Shown: piece by piece, positions 23,693-34,054 of the stretch
Layout: every line of letters begins with the position of its first letter
Numbering within the stretch: position 1 is the stretch's first letter
From: Blepharisma japonicum
Lineage: Eukaryota > Ciliophora > Heterotrichea > Heterotrichida > Blepharismidae
Assembly (NCBI GenBank): GCA_949751835.1
Contig: CATKHK010000005.1
Span: 248,001 to 312,000, forward strand
Reading direction: 5' to 3'
Length of the DNA: 64,000 nucleotides
The notes under the pieces: model-generated
The model's input: only the letters and a program-made list of their open reading frames with translations
Told to the model about the DNA's origin: nothing
Database searches by the model: none
Position numbers and translations under genes: made by a program

Positions 23693-25096
23693 GTTATTAA
23701 TCTTATTTATAGCTTAATTTGTATATAAAAATAATATATATATTTAAATTTAAATACAAAGAGAAAATTAAATCTGCTTTTAAAATTTTAAACAATATCT
23801 GTAACATCAGCGTAGCAATTTGAAAGATTAGAACAAAGGGTTTATTTTTCTATAAATTATGAGACTTGAGTTTAGATCTTATATGATATTTGCTCTTAAT
23901 TTTAATGTTTTATAATATACAAATATAATAAAGCATCTTATTTCTACACTAAAGTATCTTTAACAAGAGAAAAGCAACCCTCATAATCTCTATAAGTTTT
24001 ATTAGGCATTCATTCCACTCCTAAGATGCTAATTTTTGATAGGGTTCCTAATAATACCATTCGTACATAAAAAGGTCTATGATTTGTAAATTTGATACTC
24101 CATATGCATTTGCATTTATATTAAAATGAACACTTTAAATTGAAAGCAATTCTTACTTGTCCAAAAAATGCCGTTTTTCTTATACCCTAAGTTCAAGCCG
24201 ATAGCTATTGCTTAACTAAATATTTATTGCTCTTTTTAAAATATTTTAAATAGAATAACAACTTTAAGTTTAAAAAAAAATGATAGGGCTTTACAAGCAT
24301 TTTTAATTTTTTAACTCCTTGATCGAGCGATGAGTTATGATTTGATAAAGGATGGAGGGACAAAGGATCAAATAAATGATTTAAAATATTCCGACAAAAA
24401 ACTAAACTGCCTATGATTTAAAAATTTAAATAAAAGCTTAAAGCAGCTCAAACAATTAAAATTTTGGATTTTTATAGTTTTATATTTAAAAACTATTAAA
24501 AATAATTAAACTCTTAAAAACAAATTATAAAAGTATATTTAAATTATAAATATATCAATCTACTCATTTTAATAAATTGTTTTACTAGCAAATGAATTTA
24601 TTATAAGATCTTAATTGTATCATTTTTATGTCTTTATCAATTATAAAAACTATTAAACATCATAGTATCTGAATTCTTATATCATCCATTATTGTTTGAA
24701 AGTTAAATTTTATTTCTCACTATTCAGTAAACAAATTAAAAGGAAATAGCAAAGTCAAATTAAAAAGGATCAGCATATTTAACTCAAAGTTCTTTTTATT
24801 TTAATTTAATAAATGATGTACAGAAAGCATTATATCTTTTCCCTTTTTAAGAGGCTAAATAAATTCAGATATGATACACTATTAGGCGCAAAAAAAAGAG
24901 ATCAACAAATTTATCATAAATGTTAGAAAGCTGATCTTGAGTAATCCAGTAAAACAATTGTATAGAAATATATATTAAAATCTCTTAAGCTTTTTTTTAA
25001 AACATTCATGAACTGTAGATTAAAATGATCATTTAAAGTTAATAAATTTAATAATAAGCATGACCTTAAAAGAGAACTAACACTTTTTAGATATAT
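23693..25096. other. 1.4 kb AT-rich spacer
   Basis: No gene seen on either strand. It holds the string TTAACTCCTTGAT at 24311-24323, which recurs in reverse orientation at 29915-29927. Base composition is very AT-rich with long A and T runs. Confidence 0.5.
24311..24323 (+). repeat. Possible left end of a TTAA-flanked element
   Basis: TTAACTCCTTGAT here faces ATCAAGGAGTTAA at 29915-29927, which lies just beyond a decayed PiggyBac transposase. PiggyBac elements insert at TTAA and have short terminal inverted repeats. A 13-base inverted match is expected by chance several times in 64 kb, so only its position beside the transposase makes it notable. Confidence 0.25.
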
Positions 25097-25790
25097 GTAG
25101 AAATCTTCCAAAGAAAAATTGGATGGCATTGTGACCATTTCAAATTTTGATAGTCTCAACGAACTCTGTGACATTCCTAATATAATGCCATATATTTGAT
25201 TTCTTTCTTTTCCATTCTTTCCAATATCGCCTTCAAAAAATTTATAGATAGCTGCTTCACTTTATGTAAAAATTGCTTGCCATTCATTTTTTCTAACGAT
25301 ATTACTTTGTAAAGGCGAGAGAATTAATCGTAATCCTTTGTATTCTTCTTCAGATTTTCAATAAGTCGGCATTGCGATGTTTCTCTTTCCATCTTCAGTT
25401 ATATATCCTTTATATGCATTATTTCTGCTGATGAATTAAAAATTACATGATATCACAGTTGATATAGTTACTTCAGATATCTAAATGATAAATCTCCCTA
25501 AATTGGCAAGCTCTTTATGTCTTTTTCGAAGGAGAATGACCAAATAATTATGAGCAATTACAGATACAGTAGCTTTAAATTCAGGATCTTTGGAAGCGAT
25601 AGAGCAAGACGATAAGTACACAAAGTTGTGAGATAATAATCAATTGAGAGCTGCAGATTAAAACTCTATACGCACAGAGTTATTAAGTAAAACCTGCTCA
25701 TAGAAACAGCACCTGATAGCTGAAAGACATTTGAAATCTTTATATAGGATTCTACAAACTCTAAAAAGAGTTTTAAAAGTTTTGGCTAAG
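25097..25790 (-). pseudogene. SABATH methyltransferase D, decayed, inverted
   Basis: Read on the minus strand, this region follows gene A closely from its TGGGTGAAAACTTTT region to its C-terminal third. Examples are GATCCTGAATTTAAAGCTA and AGACATAAAGAGCTT, and the string CACAGAGTTCGTTGAGA near the end. Many stops and frame changes are present and the first 90 codons are missing. It is the only member of the array on the minus strand. It sits before E and F as A sits before B and C, so a copied A-B-C cassette with this part inverted is the simplest reading. Confidence 0.85.
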
Positions 25791-26027
25791 AACTTTCACA
25801 AATTAGTTTAGCCTAATTTAATGAAGATATTATTAGCAGAATGTTCTTTAAGAAATTTGCAATTTGAATATATAAATTTTCAAATAAAAATATTTAAAAT
25901 ATATTCATTAATTTTTATTTGAATAAAGATTTTATATGACTATTTTTAAAAATTAATTGAAATAAAGGAAGCAAATTCTTAATAAATGTTTATGATTTAA
26001 AATTGTGATTGAACTAAACTTAATAAA

Positions 26028-26766
26028 ATATCCTCAACAAATTATGTATTTTAAAATCTATAACGAGTATCTGAGCTCTGCATTAACTTTAAAGATGAAA
26101 ATGTCAAACTCTTTCCACTAATGCACGGAATTTGACTAGCTTGATTATTGCCATTGCAGATTATGGCTAATCAGAATGCTTAAACTCTATGTTTTTCATA
26201 CTTATGCTTTAAACCTTTCAAAGAAACCTCTCAGCTACCACTTCTTATTTTCGTAATGAATCGCCCATAAATGGTGAATCAAAAGCATTTAAGACCTCCC
26301 GTATATTTATTTCTCTTCTCTTGAGAGAATTTTTTGAGCAGATTTTACCTGATAATTATTAGCAATAGGAATTTCTAGATAACTTTCACTTCTTATCTGA
26401 AGATCTTTCTGCGCCTGATCGTGCACTGGCTTCATCTTCAAATAATTCAGAGTTTAAAGAGAAAGCTGTTGAATTTGTGCATAATGACCCTATAAATCTA
26501 TTGAAGCTCGGATATAAAGAATTAGTGGAACATGGATCTCTAATTCTGCAATTTTCTGAGAGACGATGTGCTTTGGGCAACATCTGCAAGATGCAAATGA
26601 AAAATTGCATGAAAAAAAATGAAGAAGAAAAAGCAAGTTTGTCAGCTGCGTTGTATGAAAGAACAACAGAAAATGTTTACAGAACTATCGATCTAGAAGA
26701 AGAAAAATATAGAGTTATTTATTTCAATAACGAAAACGTTCCGATGCTCAACAGTAATTTAATATA
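26028..26766 (+). pseudogene. SABATH methyltransferase E, decayed relative of B
   Basis: This copy aligns with gene B from its start, where ATA (26028-26030) replaces ATG, through TATAACGAGTAT, the GATTATGGCT region and the APDH-like region to ATTTATTTCAATAA. Several frame changes lie in the first 450 bases. A stretch from about 26477 to 26766 is still open. The last third of B (after residue about 260) is missing; the sequence passes into the flank of gene F. The 60 bases before the start also match the upstream region of B. Confidence 0.85.
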
Positions 26767-26799
26767 GCGTCTCATTAAGTGGCCTTCTGCTAAGTATTT

Positions 26800-27010
26800 A
26801 ATGAATTTTGCCTTATAATTAATAAAAAATTTTCATTCATATCTATCTATTTTTAGCTAAAAATTAGTCAAGATATTTTAGTTGCCTCAAATTTAAATAT
26901 GACTTCCAAGAATAGAACGATAAGGTCTGATGAGATATTTGTTTATATACTTAGCTCTTTAGCTGCTTTGAATTACTTTTTAGACTTTTATAATAACGGA
27001 TAGTAAAATA
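26800..27010 (+). repeat. Shared non-coding block, copy 4 (upstream of gene F)
   Basis: Homologous to 22310-22560. The landmarks are GTCAAGATATTTTAGTTGCC, then AATAGAACGATAAGG in place of the GAGTAGAGTGA string, and the end AACGGATAGTAAAATA. Confidence 0.55.
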
Positions 27011-27150
27011 AAATAACTTTTAGAAAAGGGCAAATTCAGTAAAAAGTTTCTATTTTATTAGGTAAAATAAATGTGCTAAGCAACCAAAATATTGCCTTTG
27101 AAGTATTAATTTATTGATTTTTTTACTAAATTTTTTATTAATTATAATAG

Positions 27151-28170
27151 ATGTCAACAGGTGGCTACGTTCTCCATGGTTATAATGAAGGATCACTCTA
27201 TCAAAGGATGTTGTTGATGAAATTATCAAATGATTTTATGGAAAGTCTAGTCCATGTTAGCAGCTCGAAAAGCGAGCAAATTGTAATTGCTGACTATGGC
27301 TCATCTGAAGGCTACAATTCTATGCTCTTTTTAAGAAAAGCTTTATCAAAGTTTCGAGAAAATTCATCCAAACAAATTCTTGTTATTCACAACGATTTGC
27401 CAGACAATGAATGAGTAAAAACTTTTAAAACTATTTTGGAGTCTGAAGAATCGTATTTAAAGCTCCCAGGTGTATATTTCTTAACTGTTGGTCGTTCGTT
27501 TTATGATCAAATTTTGCCTAATAATTCTGTCCATATTGGACTCTCATCAGCAGCATTTCATTGGCTTTCTCAACCCATCAGCGCACCTGATCATGTTATT
27601 CCTTCTTCTTCTAATGATCCAGAATTTAAAATCACAGCTTCCACCCTCGCGCATAACGATTTAGTTACCCTTCTTCGTAACCGGCACAAAGAGCTTGCCA
27701 GCTCAGGACGTCTTATAGTGCAGTTTTTATTTGAAAATGTATCAACAACATGCTCTTTTGGTGCAATCATAAATACAACTGTTGAAAATGCTTTTTCCAA
27801 AGGATATATTACGGAACAAGAAAAAAGAGACATAACAGTACCTTGGTATGGAAGAACATATGAAGAAGTTCAAAGAGCTTTAAATGAAGTTTCAGATTTA
27901 TATAAAATTATTTCATTTCCACACTTGGATGACAGCAAACTTTCTTTTGAAAATCTACCAGAAGAGATTAGAACTGGTATAATGCATGAACTTAAAAACC
28001 TTGAGGTATATTTTTTAAAAGGAGCTTTGCAAAGAGGGATTAAAAGAACTGAGGAGGAAAATAATGCTATTTGTGAGCTGCTTATAAAAGAACTATTTGA
28101 TGCTATTGATGGAAGTGAGATCGATAGATGGCCAGTTTTTCAGGAATTTGTCCTCGAAAAAACTTCTTAG
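27151..28170 (+). CDS. SABATH-family carboxyl methyltransferase F
   Basis: 339 residues with Trp-TGA at 27412-27414. It is nearly the same as gene C (11 residue differences by eye). All motifs are present: DYGSSEGYNSM, HNDLP, RSFYDQILPNNS, HWLSQ, YGRTYEEVQRAL. The close match stops at the gene ends, because the 3' flanks of C and F do not align and the 5' flanks are clearly more diverged. Recent gene conversion between C and F, or strong selection on both, would explain this. TTGATTTTTTACTAAA lies just upstream, as in C and G. Confidence 0.85.
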
Positions 28171-28829
28171 TTAAAATATTTATAAAATATAATATCTTTA
28201 AAGAACCAGTCCCATTTAAGGCAGTTAGTTTGACTAAAATGAAATTTTTATTTCCAATATGTTCGGAAGTGAATTAAATAAATCAAACTAATATAGAGGA
28301 AATCAGACTTTGTTTGTTATTATATGTTAATTCGTAACTTTAAGCAAGTGGAAGTGATCTAAAGAGGTTAGTGCATGTACGAAAAGCCTATATAGACCCA
28401 AGCTAGCATTGCTTATTAGAATAGAAGAACTTAATTAGTTTAAATTATTATAATTGCTCATTACTAAACATAATTTATCTTATTAAAATATTATAAAAAA
28501 TTTTTGTTGAGTATTTAAAAGAAATAAAATATTAAATATTAAATCTATGCTGATAAAAGAATAAAGAATGATATAAATTTGCTTAGTTCTCAATTGTCGC
28601 CTTAAAATAAAATCTCAAGCATCAATTTAAAGAAACAGAAAAAATTCATAATCTATGTTCCAAATTTAATTGCCAGAATCAAAACTTCAAATTGTTTCCA
28701 TACTCACTTCCCTGGAGTGCGCACACAACGTGCCACTCCAAAGAAGTGAGTATAATACTGAAACAAGGTTCATTAACTAAAGAACTTATTTTAAATATCG
28801 TAATCTTATTCATAATTCACTTATCATCT
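28171..28829. other. Spacer between methyltransferase F and the PiggyBac relic
   Basis: AT-rich and without a gene. It holds the 52-base inverted repeat at 28701-28752, which is more GC-rich than its surroundings. Confidence 0.5.
28701..28752. repeat. Imperfect palindrome with TA at both ends
   Basis: TACTCACTTC at the left is matched by GAAGTGAGTA at the right, and inside it TGGAGTG is matched by CACTCCA, with a short loop near 28724-28731. Only a few positions of the arms mismatch. It is more GC-rich than the spacer around it. It could be a small mobile-element footprint, a hairpin, or the fused ends of an excised TA-bounded element. Confidence 0.7.
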
Positions 28830-29807
28830 CCTTTATTATCCCAGTCTCCATAACGATTATCAAAACTATCTCCAATTGCCAAAATCTTGTGCTAACATTG
28901 TAAAAGAAATTATGAGTTAGGAAGAGAAATGCAATCGATGAAAGTATGATAAAATTCAAAGGACACCATATTTCAAGCAAGCAAATAAAATGAGGATTCA
29001 AAGTATTCACTTTGTGAAATTGTAAAACAAGCTATTTATGAAATTATGAAATTTACCGAGGTAAATCATCGAATAGAGAAAATAATCTCTTAATGTCTGT
29101 GGTATTTAGATTGATTGAAGAATTAAGACCAAATTGACATCATTTATACTGTGATAATTGATATACAAGTCCTTATTTATTCAGAATTTTAGAAAGTAGA
29201 AGATTTGGGGCAAATGGAGCAGTGAGAAAAAATAGACTTGGTCTACTAAAGTTTAGAGTAAATAAATTGAATCGACAGAATTTCATTTCAACAATCTTTT
29301 GCTATTTTTCGCCTGATTTGATAAGAGAGTAGTCTGAGTTTTATCTAATATTGAATCTACTTCTTTTTAAGACACAGCAGCTAGGCACTCTTCTGAAGTG
29401 GGAAAAATAAAGCCTAATATAGAAGCCAACTATTCTCAATCAATGACAGGTGCTGACTATTTTAATCAATTTCTCAAAAGTTATGCAATTGGAAGAAAGT
29501 CAAATAAATGATGGAAATCGTGCTTTTATTACTTTATCCAAATCACTTTGATCAATTCTTATATAGTTTATAAGAATCACAGTAAACTAATGACTCGTGG
29601 AGAATTCAGGATTAGTGTGGCCTTGGGATTGATAGGATACAATTACAATAGTAATTCAATAATGAAGAAAGCCATAGAGGGAGATATAAATTGAAGATGT
29701 ACTTACTGTAAAGAATTGAATAAAGACAGTAAACTTACTATATGTATTCCGCTTGTAATGAGCCAATGTATCGTAACTGTTTTATTAGTCACTATTGTAG
29801 AATATAA
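28830..29807 (+). mobile_element. Decayed PiggyBac-family transposase
   Basis: With TGA as Trp, a frame of about 135 codons from about 28900 reads IDESMIKFKG, KQIKWGFKVFTL, then YCDNWYTS, then GANGAVRKNRLG. This is the order of the first two catalytic Asp boxes of PiggyBac transposases. After a TAG (near 29330), a frame change and a TAA comes the third Asp box (QSMTGADYFNQF, then RKSNKWW and INSYIVYK). The end reads WRCTYCKELN and, in a shifted frame, ACNEPMYRNCF, the Cys-rich C-terminal domain. About four lesions separate the pieces and the N-terminal third is mostly unreadable. It is a plain DNA transposon remnant. Domesticated PiggyBac proteins excise DNA during ciliate development, but this copy is broken and is not such a gene. 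Confidence 0.85.
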
Positions 29808-30341
29808 TATATAATTTTACTTATAAAAAATAGCATCAGTATACCTGGGCAGTTCTTGTCTGAAAGGGATAATTAGGTCCAAAAATTTTGGGCAGTTTTT
29901 TGGGTAGTTTTGTCATCAAGGAGTTAAAAAAACTTTTGAAATTGGTTTACTGATGGATTTTAATTCCAAACTGGATTTATTTAATTTTTATAAAGGGATT
30001 AAGTATTTATATTTTATTAGGATCGAAAAAGTAAGTTATATAAATAATTTAATTATTTTTTAGAGAATTACAATAAATGAGAGAAAAATAAATCTTATAA
30101 AGATTTTCTTGCATAAAGGTTTCAACTATTAAATTTTAATTTTGATATCTAGTACTCTGTCAAACTTTGGTGCATTTTTTATTCTTTATGTAACGGTTAT
30201 TGAAATAAAATGAAATTTTGGGAAAAGGAAAGCATCACATAAATAATCTTTCAAATATTAAAGCAAATAAAGAAAGCAAATTATTTTAAATAAAACATTG
30301 ATTTTTTGATTTTTTAACTAAATTTTGTTAAGTTGTAAAAA
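29808..30341. other. Spacer between PiggyBac relic and methyltransferase G
   Basis: The first 120 bases may be the 3' end of the transposon and end at ATCAAGGAGTTAA. From about 30110 the sequence resembles the upstream regions of C and F (an AACGGTTATTGAAATAAAATG string, then TTGATTTTTTAACTAAA shortly before the start of G). No gene. Confidence 0.45.
29915..29927 (-). repeat. Possible right end of a TTAA-flanked element
   Basis: ATCAAGGAGTTAA, the reverse complement of 24311-24323, lies about 110 bases after the PiggyBac transposase relic. If real, the element would span 24315-29923 and carry methyltransferase copies D, E and F. Confidence 0.3.
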
Positions 30342-31361
30342 ATGTCAACAGGAGGTTACGTATTAGAAGGGTACAACGAAGGGTCGCTTTTTCAAAGAAT
30401 GCTTCTGATGAAATTATCGGATATTTTTATGGAAAGTCTAGCCCATGCTAATAGTCTAGGAAGCGAGCAAATTGCAATTGCTGACTATGGCTCATCTGAG
30501 GGTTATAATTCTATGCTCTTTTTAAGAAAAGCTTTATCAAAGTTTCGAGAAAATTCTTCCAAACAAATTCTTGTTATTCACAACGATTTGCCAGACAATG
30601 AATGAATAAAAACTTTTAAAACGATTTTGGAGTCTGAAGAATCGTATTTAAAGCTCCAAGATGTATATTTCTTAACTATTGGTCGTTCGTTTTATGATCA
30701 AATTTTGCCCAATAATTCTGTTCATATTGGGCTTGCTTCAGCAGCATTTCATTGGCTTTCTCAACCACTTAGTGCGCCAGATCATGTTATTCCTTCATCT
30801 TCAAGTGATCCAGAATTTAAAAATGTGGCTTCTAGCCTTGCACATAATGATTTAGTTTCTCTTCTTCGAAACAGACATAAAGAACTTATCAGCTCCGGCC
30901 AATTAATAGTACAATTTTTATTTGAAAATGAGTCAAATATAAATCCACATGGTGTAATTATAAATACAACTATTGAAAACGCGTTTCGTAAGGGATATAT
31001 CACTGAAGAAGAAAAAAGAAGCATTACAGTTCCATGATACGGAAGAACTTATGAAGAAGTTCAAAGAGCTCTAAATGAAGTTTCAGACTTGTATAAAATT
31101 GTTTCATTTCCACATTTGGATAATAGCAAGCTTTATTTTGATAATCTTCCTGAAGAAATTAAAGTTGAAATAATGAACGAGCTTAAAAACCTTGGGGCAT
31201 ATTTTTTAAAAGGAGCATTGCAAAAAGCAATTAAAAGAAACCAGGAAGAAAAAAATGCAATATATGTTCTGCTAATAGCAGAATTGTTTGATGTCATAGA
31301 TGTAAGCAAGCTTGACAGATGGCCAATTTTTCAGTATTTTGTTCTAGAGAAATGTTGTTAA
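30342..31361 (+). CDS. SABATH-family carboxyl methyltransferase G
   Basis: 339 residues with Trp-TGA at 30603-30605 and 31035-31037. It is of the C/F type, with the same motifs (DYGSSEGYNSM, HNDLP, RSFYDQILPNNS, HWLSQ, YGRTYEEVQRAL). Positions about 30478-30710 are almost the same as in F, while the parts before and after differ more, which again points to gene conversion. The TGA at 31035 stands where C and F have TGG. Confidence 0.84.
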
Positions 31362-31719
31362 TAATTAAAAAATATATAGCATTATATATAATTTCAATGG
31401 CTTAATTAACAAATGGATTTTTTACAAATATTTCCTATATTGCTAAATTTTTTGATAATTAGTATGGCTATGCTAAAGTTTTAAAGGGTTCAAAAGTTAA
31501 CTATTTTAAAAAATTTATGCTTAATCTGCCTTATTAGATAAAAGAGTTTTACTAAATAATCAGTTTCAAAAAGAATACAGCTTATGAGATATTTTATTAG
31601 ATAATCGATATTATTACCAGGTTGAGCGTTTTCCATATTTTGCGATTATTGATTTTAAAAAATATTATTTTTCTGATAAGATGATATCGATATTTTTTAA
31701 TGCTATTAATCAATTATAA
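31362..31719. other. Spacer between G and H
   Basis: AT-rich, no coding frame or repeat recognised. Confidence 0.5.
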
Positions 31720-32738
31720 ATGCCAGCAGGTGGGTACGCTCTTCTTGGCTACAATGAAGGCTCTTTTCATCAAAGAATGCAACTTATGATGGCAGCAGAT
31801 ATTTTCATAGAAAATCTCGAGTATGTTAAAAGCCTAACAAATGGCCAAATTTTGATTGCCGATTATGGATCATCGGAAGGCTACAACTCACAAATGTTTC
31901 TTAGTGAAACTCTTTCCAAGTTTAGAGAGAATTCATCAAATCCAATTTTAATTGTTCATAATGATTTGCCTGAAAATGACTGAATAAAAACTTTTCAAAC
32001 TGTTTTGAACTCTGAAGAGTCCTATTCGAAACTTCCAAATGTCTATTTTTCAGTCATTGGGCGGACATTTTTTGATCAGATTTTACCCAATAATTCAGTC
32101 CATCTTGGATTTTCATCGCATTCATTTAATTGACTATCCCAGCCTCTTAGCGCGCCCGATGCTATTATACCTTCAGCTTCAAATGATGGAAGATTTAAAG
32201 CTATAGCTTCTGAGATCGCACATAATGATTTGAATTCACTCCTCCGCCAAAGACACAAAGAGCTTATCAATTCAGGACGATTAATTCTACAGTTTATAAA
32301 TGAAAGTATATCAGCCACCTCTTTTTGTACCATTATTAATGCAGCAACTGAAAATTTAATGAAAAAAGGAATTATAACTCAGAAGAAAAAAGAAATATAA
32401 CGATTCCGATGTATGGAAGAACAGATGAAGAAGTTCAAAGAGCCCTAAATGCAGTCTCTGATTTATATAGAGTTATTTCCTTTACTCAAGTAGGAGAGAT
32501 TAGGCTTCCTTTTGAAAGTCTTTCTACCGAATCAGTTAATGGTATCAGAAATGCGCTTAAAAAGCTAATAGTATCCTTTGTAAAAGGAGCTTTGCAAAGA
32601 GCAATTAAAAGAAATGAGAAATAAAAAAATGCAATATATGAATTGTTTGCTAAAGAAGTCTCAGAATTTGCTGACAGGAGCGAAGTAGATCGATTGCCAA
32701 TGTCTCACTTAATTTTACTCGAGAAAATCTCATCATAA
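31720..32738 (+). pseudogene. SABATH methyltransferase H, recently broken
   Basis: It starts like the others (MPAGGYALLGYNEGS) and keeps DYGSSEGYNS, HNDLP and RTFFDQILPNNSVHLG, with Trp-TGA at 31981 and at the HWLSQ-like site (NWLSQ). Compared with the other copies, one base is missing near 32380 (at the ITEEEKR site) and a GAA codon has become TAA at 32622-32624. After both lesions the old frame is open to TAA 32736-32738. With only two lesions in about 340 codons the loss looks recent. If the first lesion were a sequencing error, the second would still remove the last 37 codons. Confidence 0.8.
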
Positions 32739-32846
32739 TCATTTATTTTAACAGATTCTTCAATTTTGCTATATTTATTGATTAATACATTTATTAAATC
32801 ACTATAATTTAAGAGATATTTGTGCTTACAAAACTATGTATTACAG

Positions 32847-33662
32847 CTAAAGATATTTATTTCTCAATGCAATTTCATCTTCAAGCATACTTTCTAATGC
32901 AATGATCAGTTCACTTTCTTTCCCTATTGCGTATTCTTGTTTAGGAGCACTTTCTAATCAATTCAGGTATTCAATTTCCTCTACCAGAAGATCATCAATC
33001 AGTGCATCAGCTGCTTCTTCTCATTGCATAACAACAAGATCAGCAAACTGCTGAAATACAAGTGCCAGCAGATCTGTGTTAGTAACTTTTAAGTTTTTCA
33101 CGAGTGCTGGTCGAGGCTCATCAATTGTGTGCAAGATTGGCTTAGGCTTTATTTGAATTTCTTCTTTAATTTCTGGGATCGAAGTTTTAGTCTCTTTTAA
33201 GTCAGGTGTTTTTGATTTAGGTGGAGGGGTTGGTTCTGATATAAATTCATCTATTGGAGATTTCTTTTTAAATGCTGCTGCTTTGGCAATATTTTCTTTG
33301 ACAAAATTTCTTGGCTTTGGGATTGGTTTTGAAATTATTTTTTTAGAAGTTTTTCTTTTGATTTGTGGCTTTTTTAATTTAATTTCATCAGGCTTTTGTC
33401 TAAAACTTATAAGTTCCTTTGTTTCTTTTCTTATTACTTTTAAATTTACTTCTTCATTGTTTTCTTCTATATTCTCATTTTCAGATAAATTAGGAGATTC
33501 AGGAAATTCGTTGAAAGTTTCTGAGTCATCAAATAGAATAGATTTAAAAGGTAAAGGAGGATTGCTAAGTATTTTTGGTTTTCTCGTGATTTTTACAGCT
33601 TTAGGCTTTTCATCAAAAACAGCGGCTTCACCCTCATCGAATAAAATTGAAACAAAAGACAT
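32847..33662 (-). CDS. Unknown Lys/Pro-rich protein
   Basis: 271 residues with Trp-TGA at 33020-33022. Two related strings occur near the N-terminus (SFVSILFDEGE at residue 2 and PFKSILFDDSE at about 38), so the start carries a short acidic repeat. The middle is rich in Lys and Pro (TSKKIISKPIPKPRNF, EPTPPPKSKTP) and probably unfolded. The last 75 residues are acidic and helical-looking (ADALIDDLLVEEIEYL). I do not recognise a family. It overlaps no other gene and ends 108 bases from the last methyltransferase copy, tail to tail. Confidence 0.7.
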
Positions 33663-33751
33663 ATTTATTAAGCATTTAGCATCTCTAAAGTCTTACTTGT
33701 TACAAAAATATACCGTGAAAATCAAGTCCACAAAATAGAATTACACATTAG

Positions 33752-34054
33752 TTATTTAGTTTTAGTTCTCGGAAATACATAATTCGCAAGCGGGTGATAA
33801 GCATCGCAACTGCTGACAGTTCTGCTTTTTCGTTTTCGCCTTTCCACTTCTGGTGAATTTAATTTTCTCTTTTGATTGTCCAAATCTAAATCAATGCTGT
33901 TCCTCCTGGGCTCTTTCTGAAGGGTATTCTTTCCAGAATCCTGATTCACAGCTGGCTGAGCATATTCTGACAGGTCTCTGGTGCTCATAACCTTGCATTG
34001 GTGAAGTTTAGCAGGTTTTTTACCTGTAAAGCAACATAAAATTAGACCTCTCAT
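33752..34054 (-). CDS. Small unknown basic protein
   Basis: 100 residues: a short hydrophobic start (MRGLILCCF), a polar middle, and a basic stretch RRNSIDLDLDNQKRKLN followed by ERRKRKSR, which could be a nuclear localisation signal. No family recognised. It is in the same direction as the 271-residue gene, 89 bases upstream of that gene's start. The composition looks coding, but at this length I cannot be certain. Confidence 0.45.
   Translation of the reverse strand: MRGLILCCFTGKKPAKLHQCKVMSTRDLSEYAQPAVNQDSGKNTLQKEPRRNSIDLDLDNQKRKLNSPEVERRKRKSRTVSSCDAYHPLANYVFPRTKTK

Noticed and set aside
26477-26767. Separate small gene of 96 codons
   Set aside because: It is the still-open part of decayed methyltransferase E, aligning with the middle of gene B.
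29010-29340. Functional domesticated PiggyBac gene
   Set aside because: About four stops or frame changes and an unreadable N-terminal part show it is a relic.
33283-33738. 151-codon plus-strand frame rich in Phe, Leu and Ser
   Set aside because: It is the antisense of the Lys/Pro-rich minus-strand gene and has no independent sign of coding.
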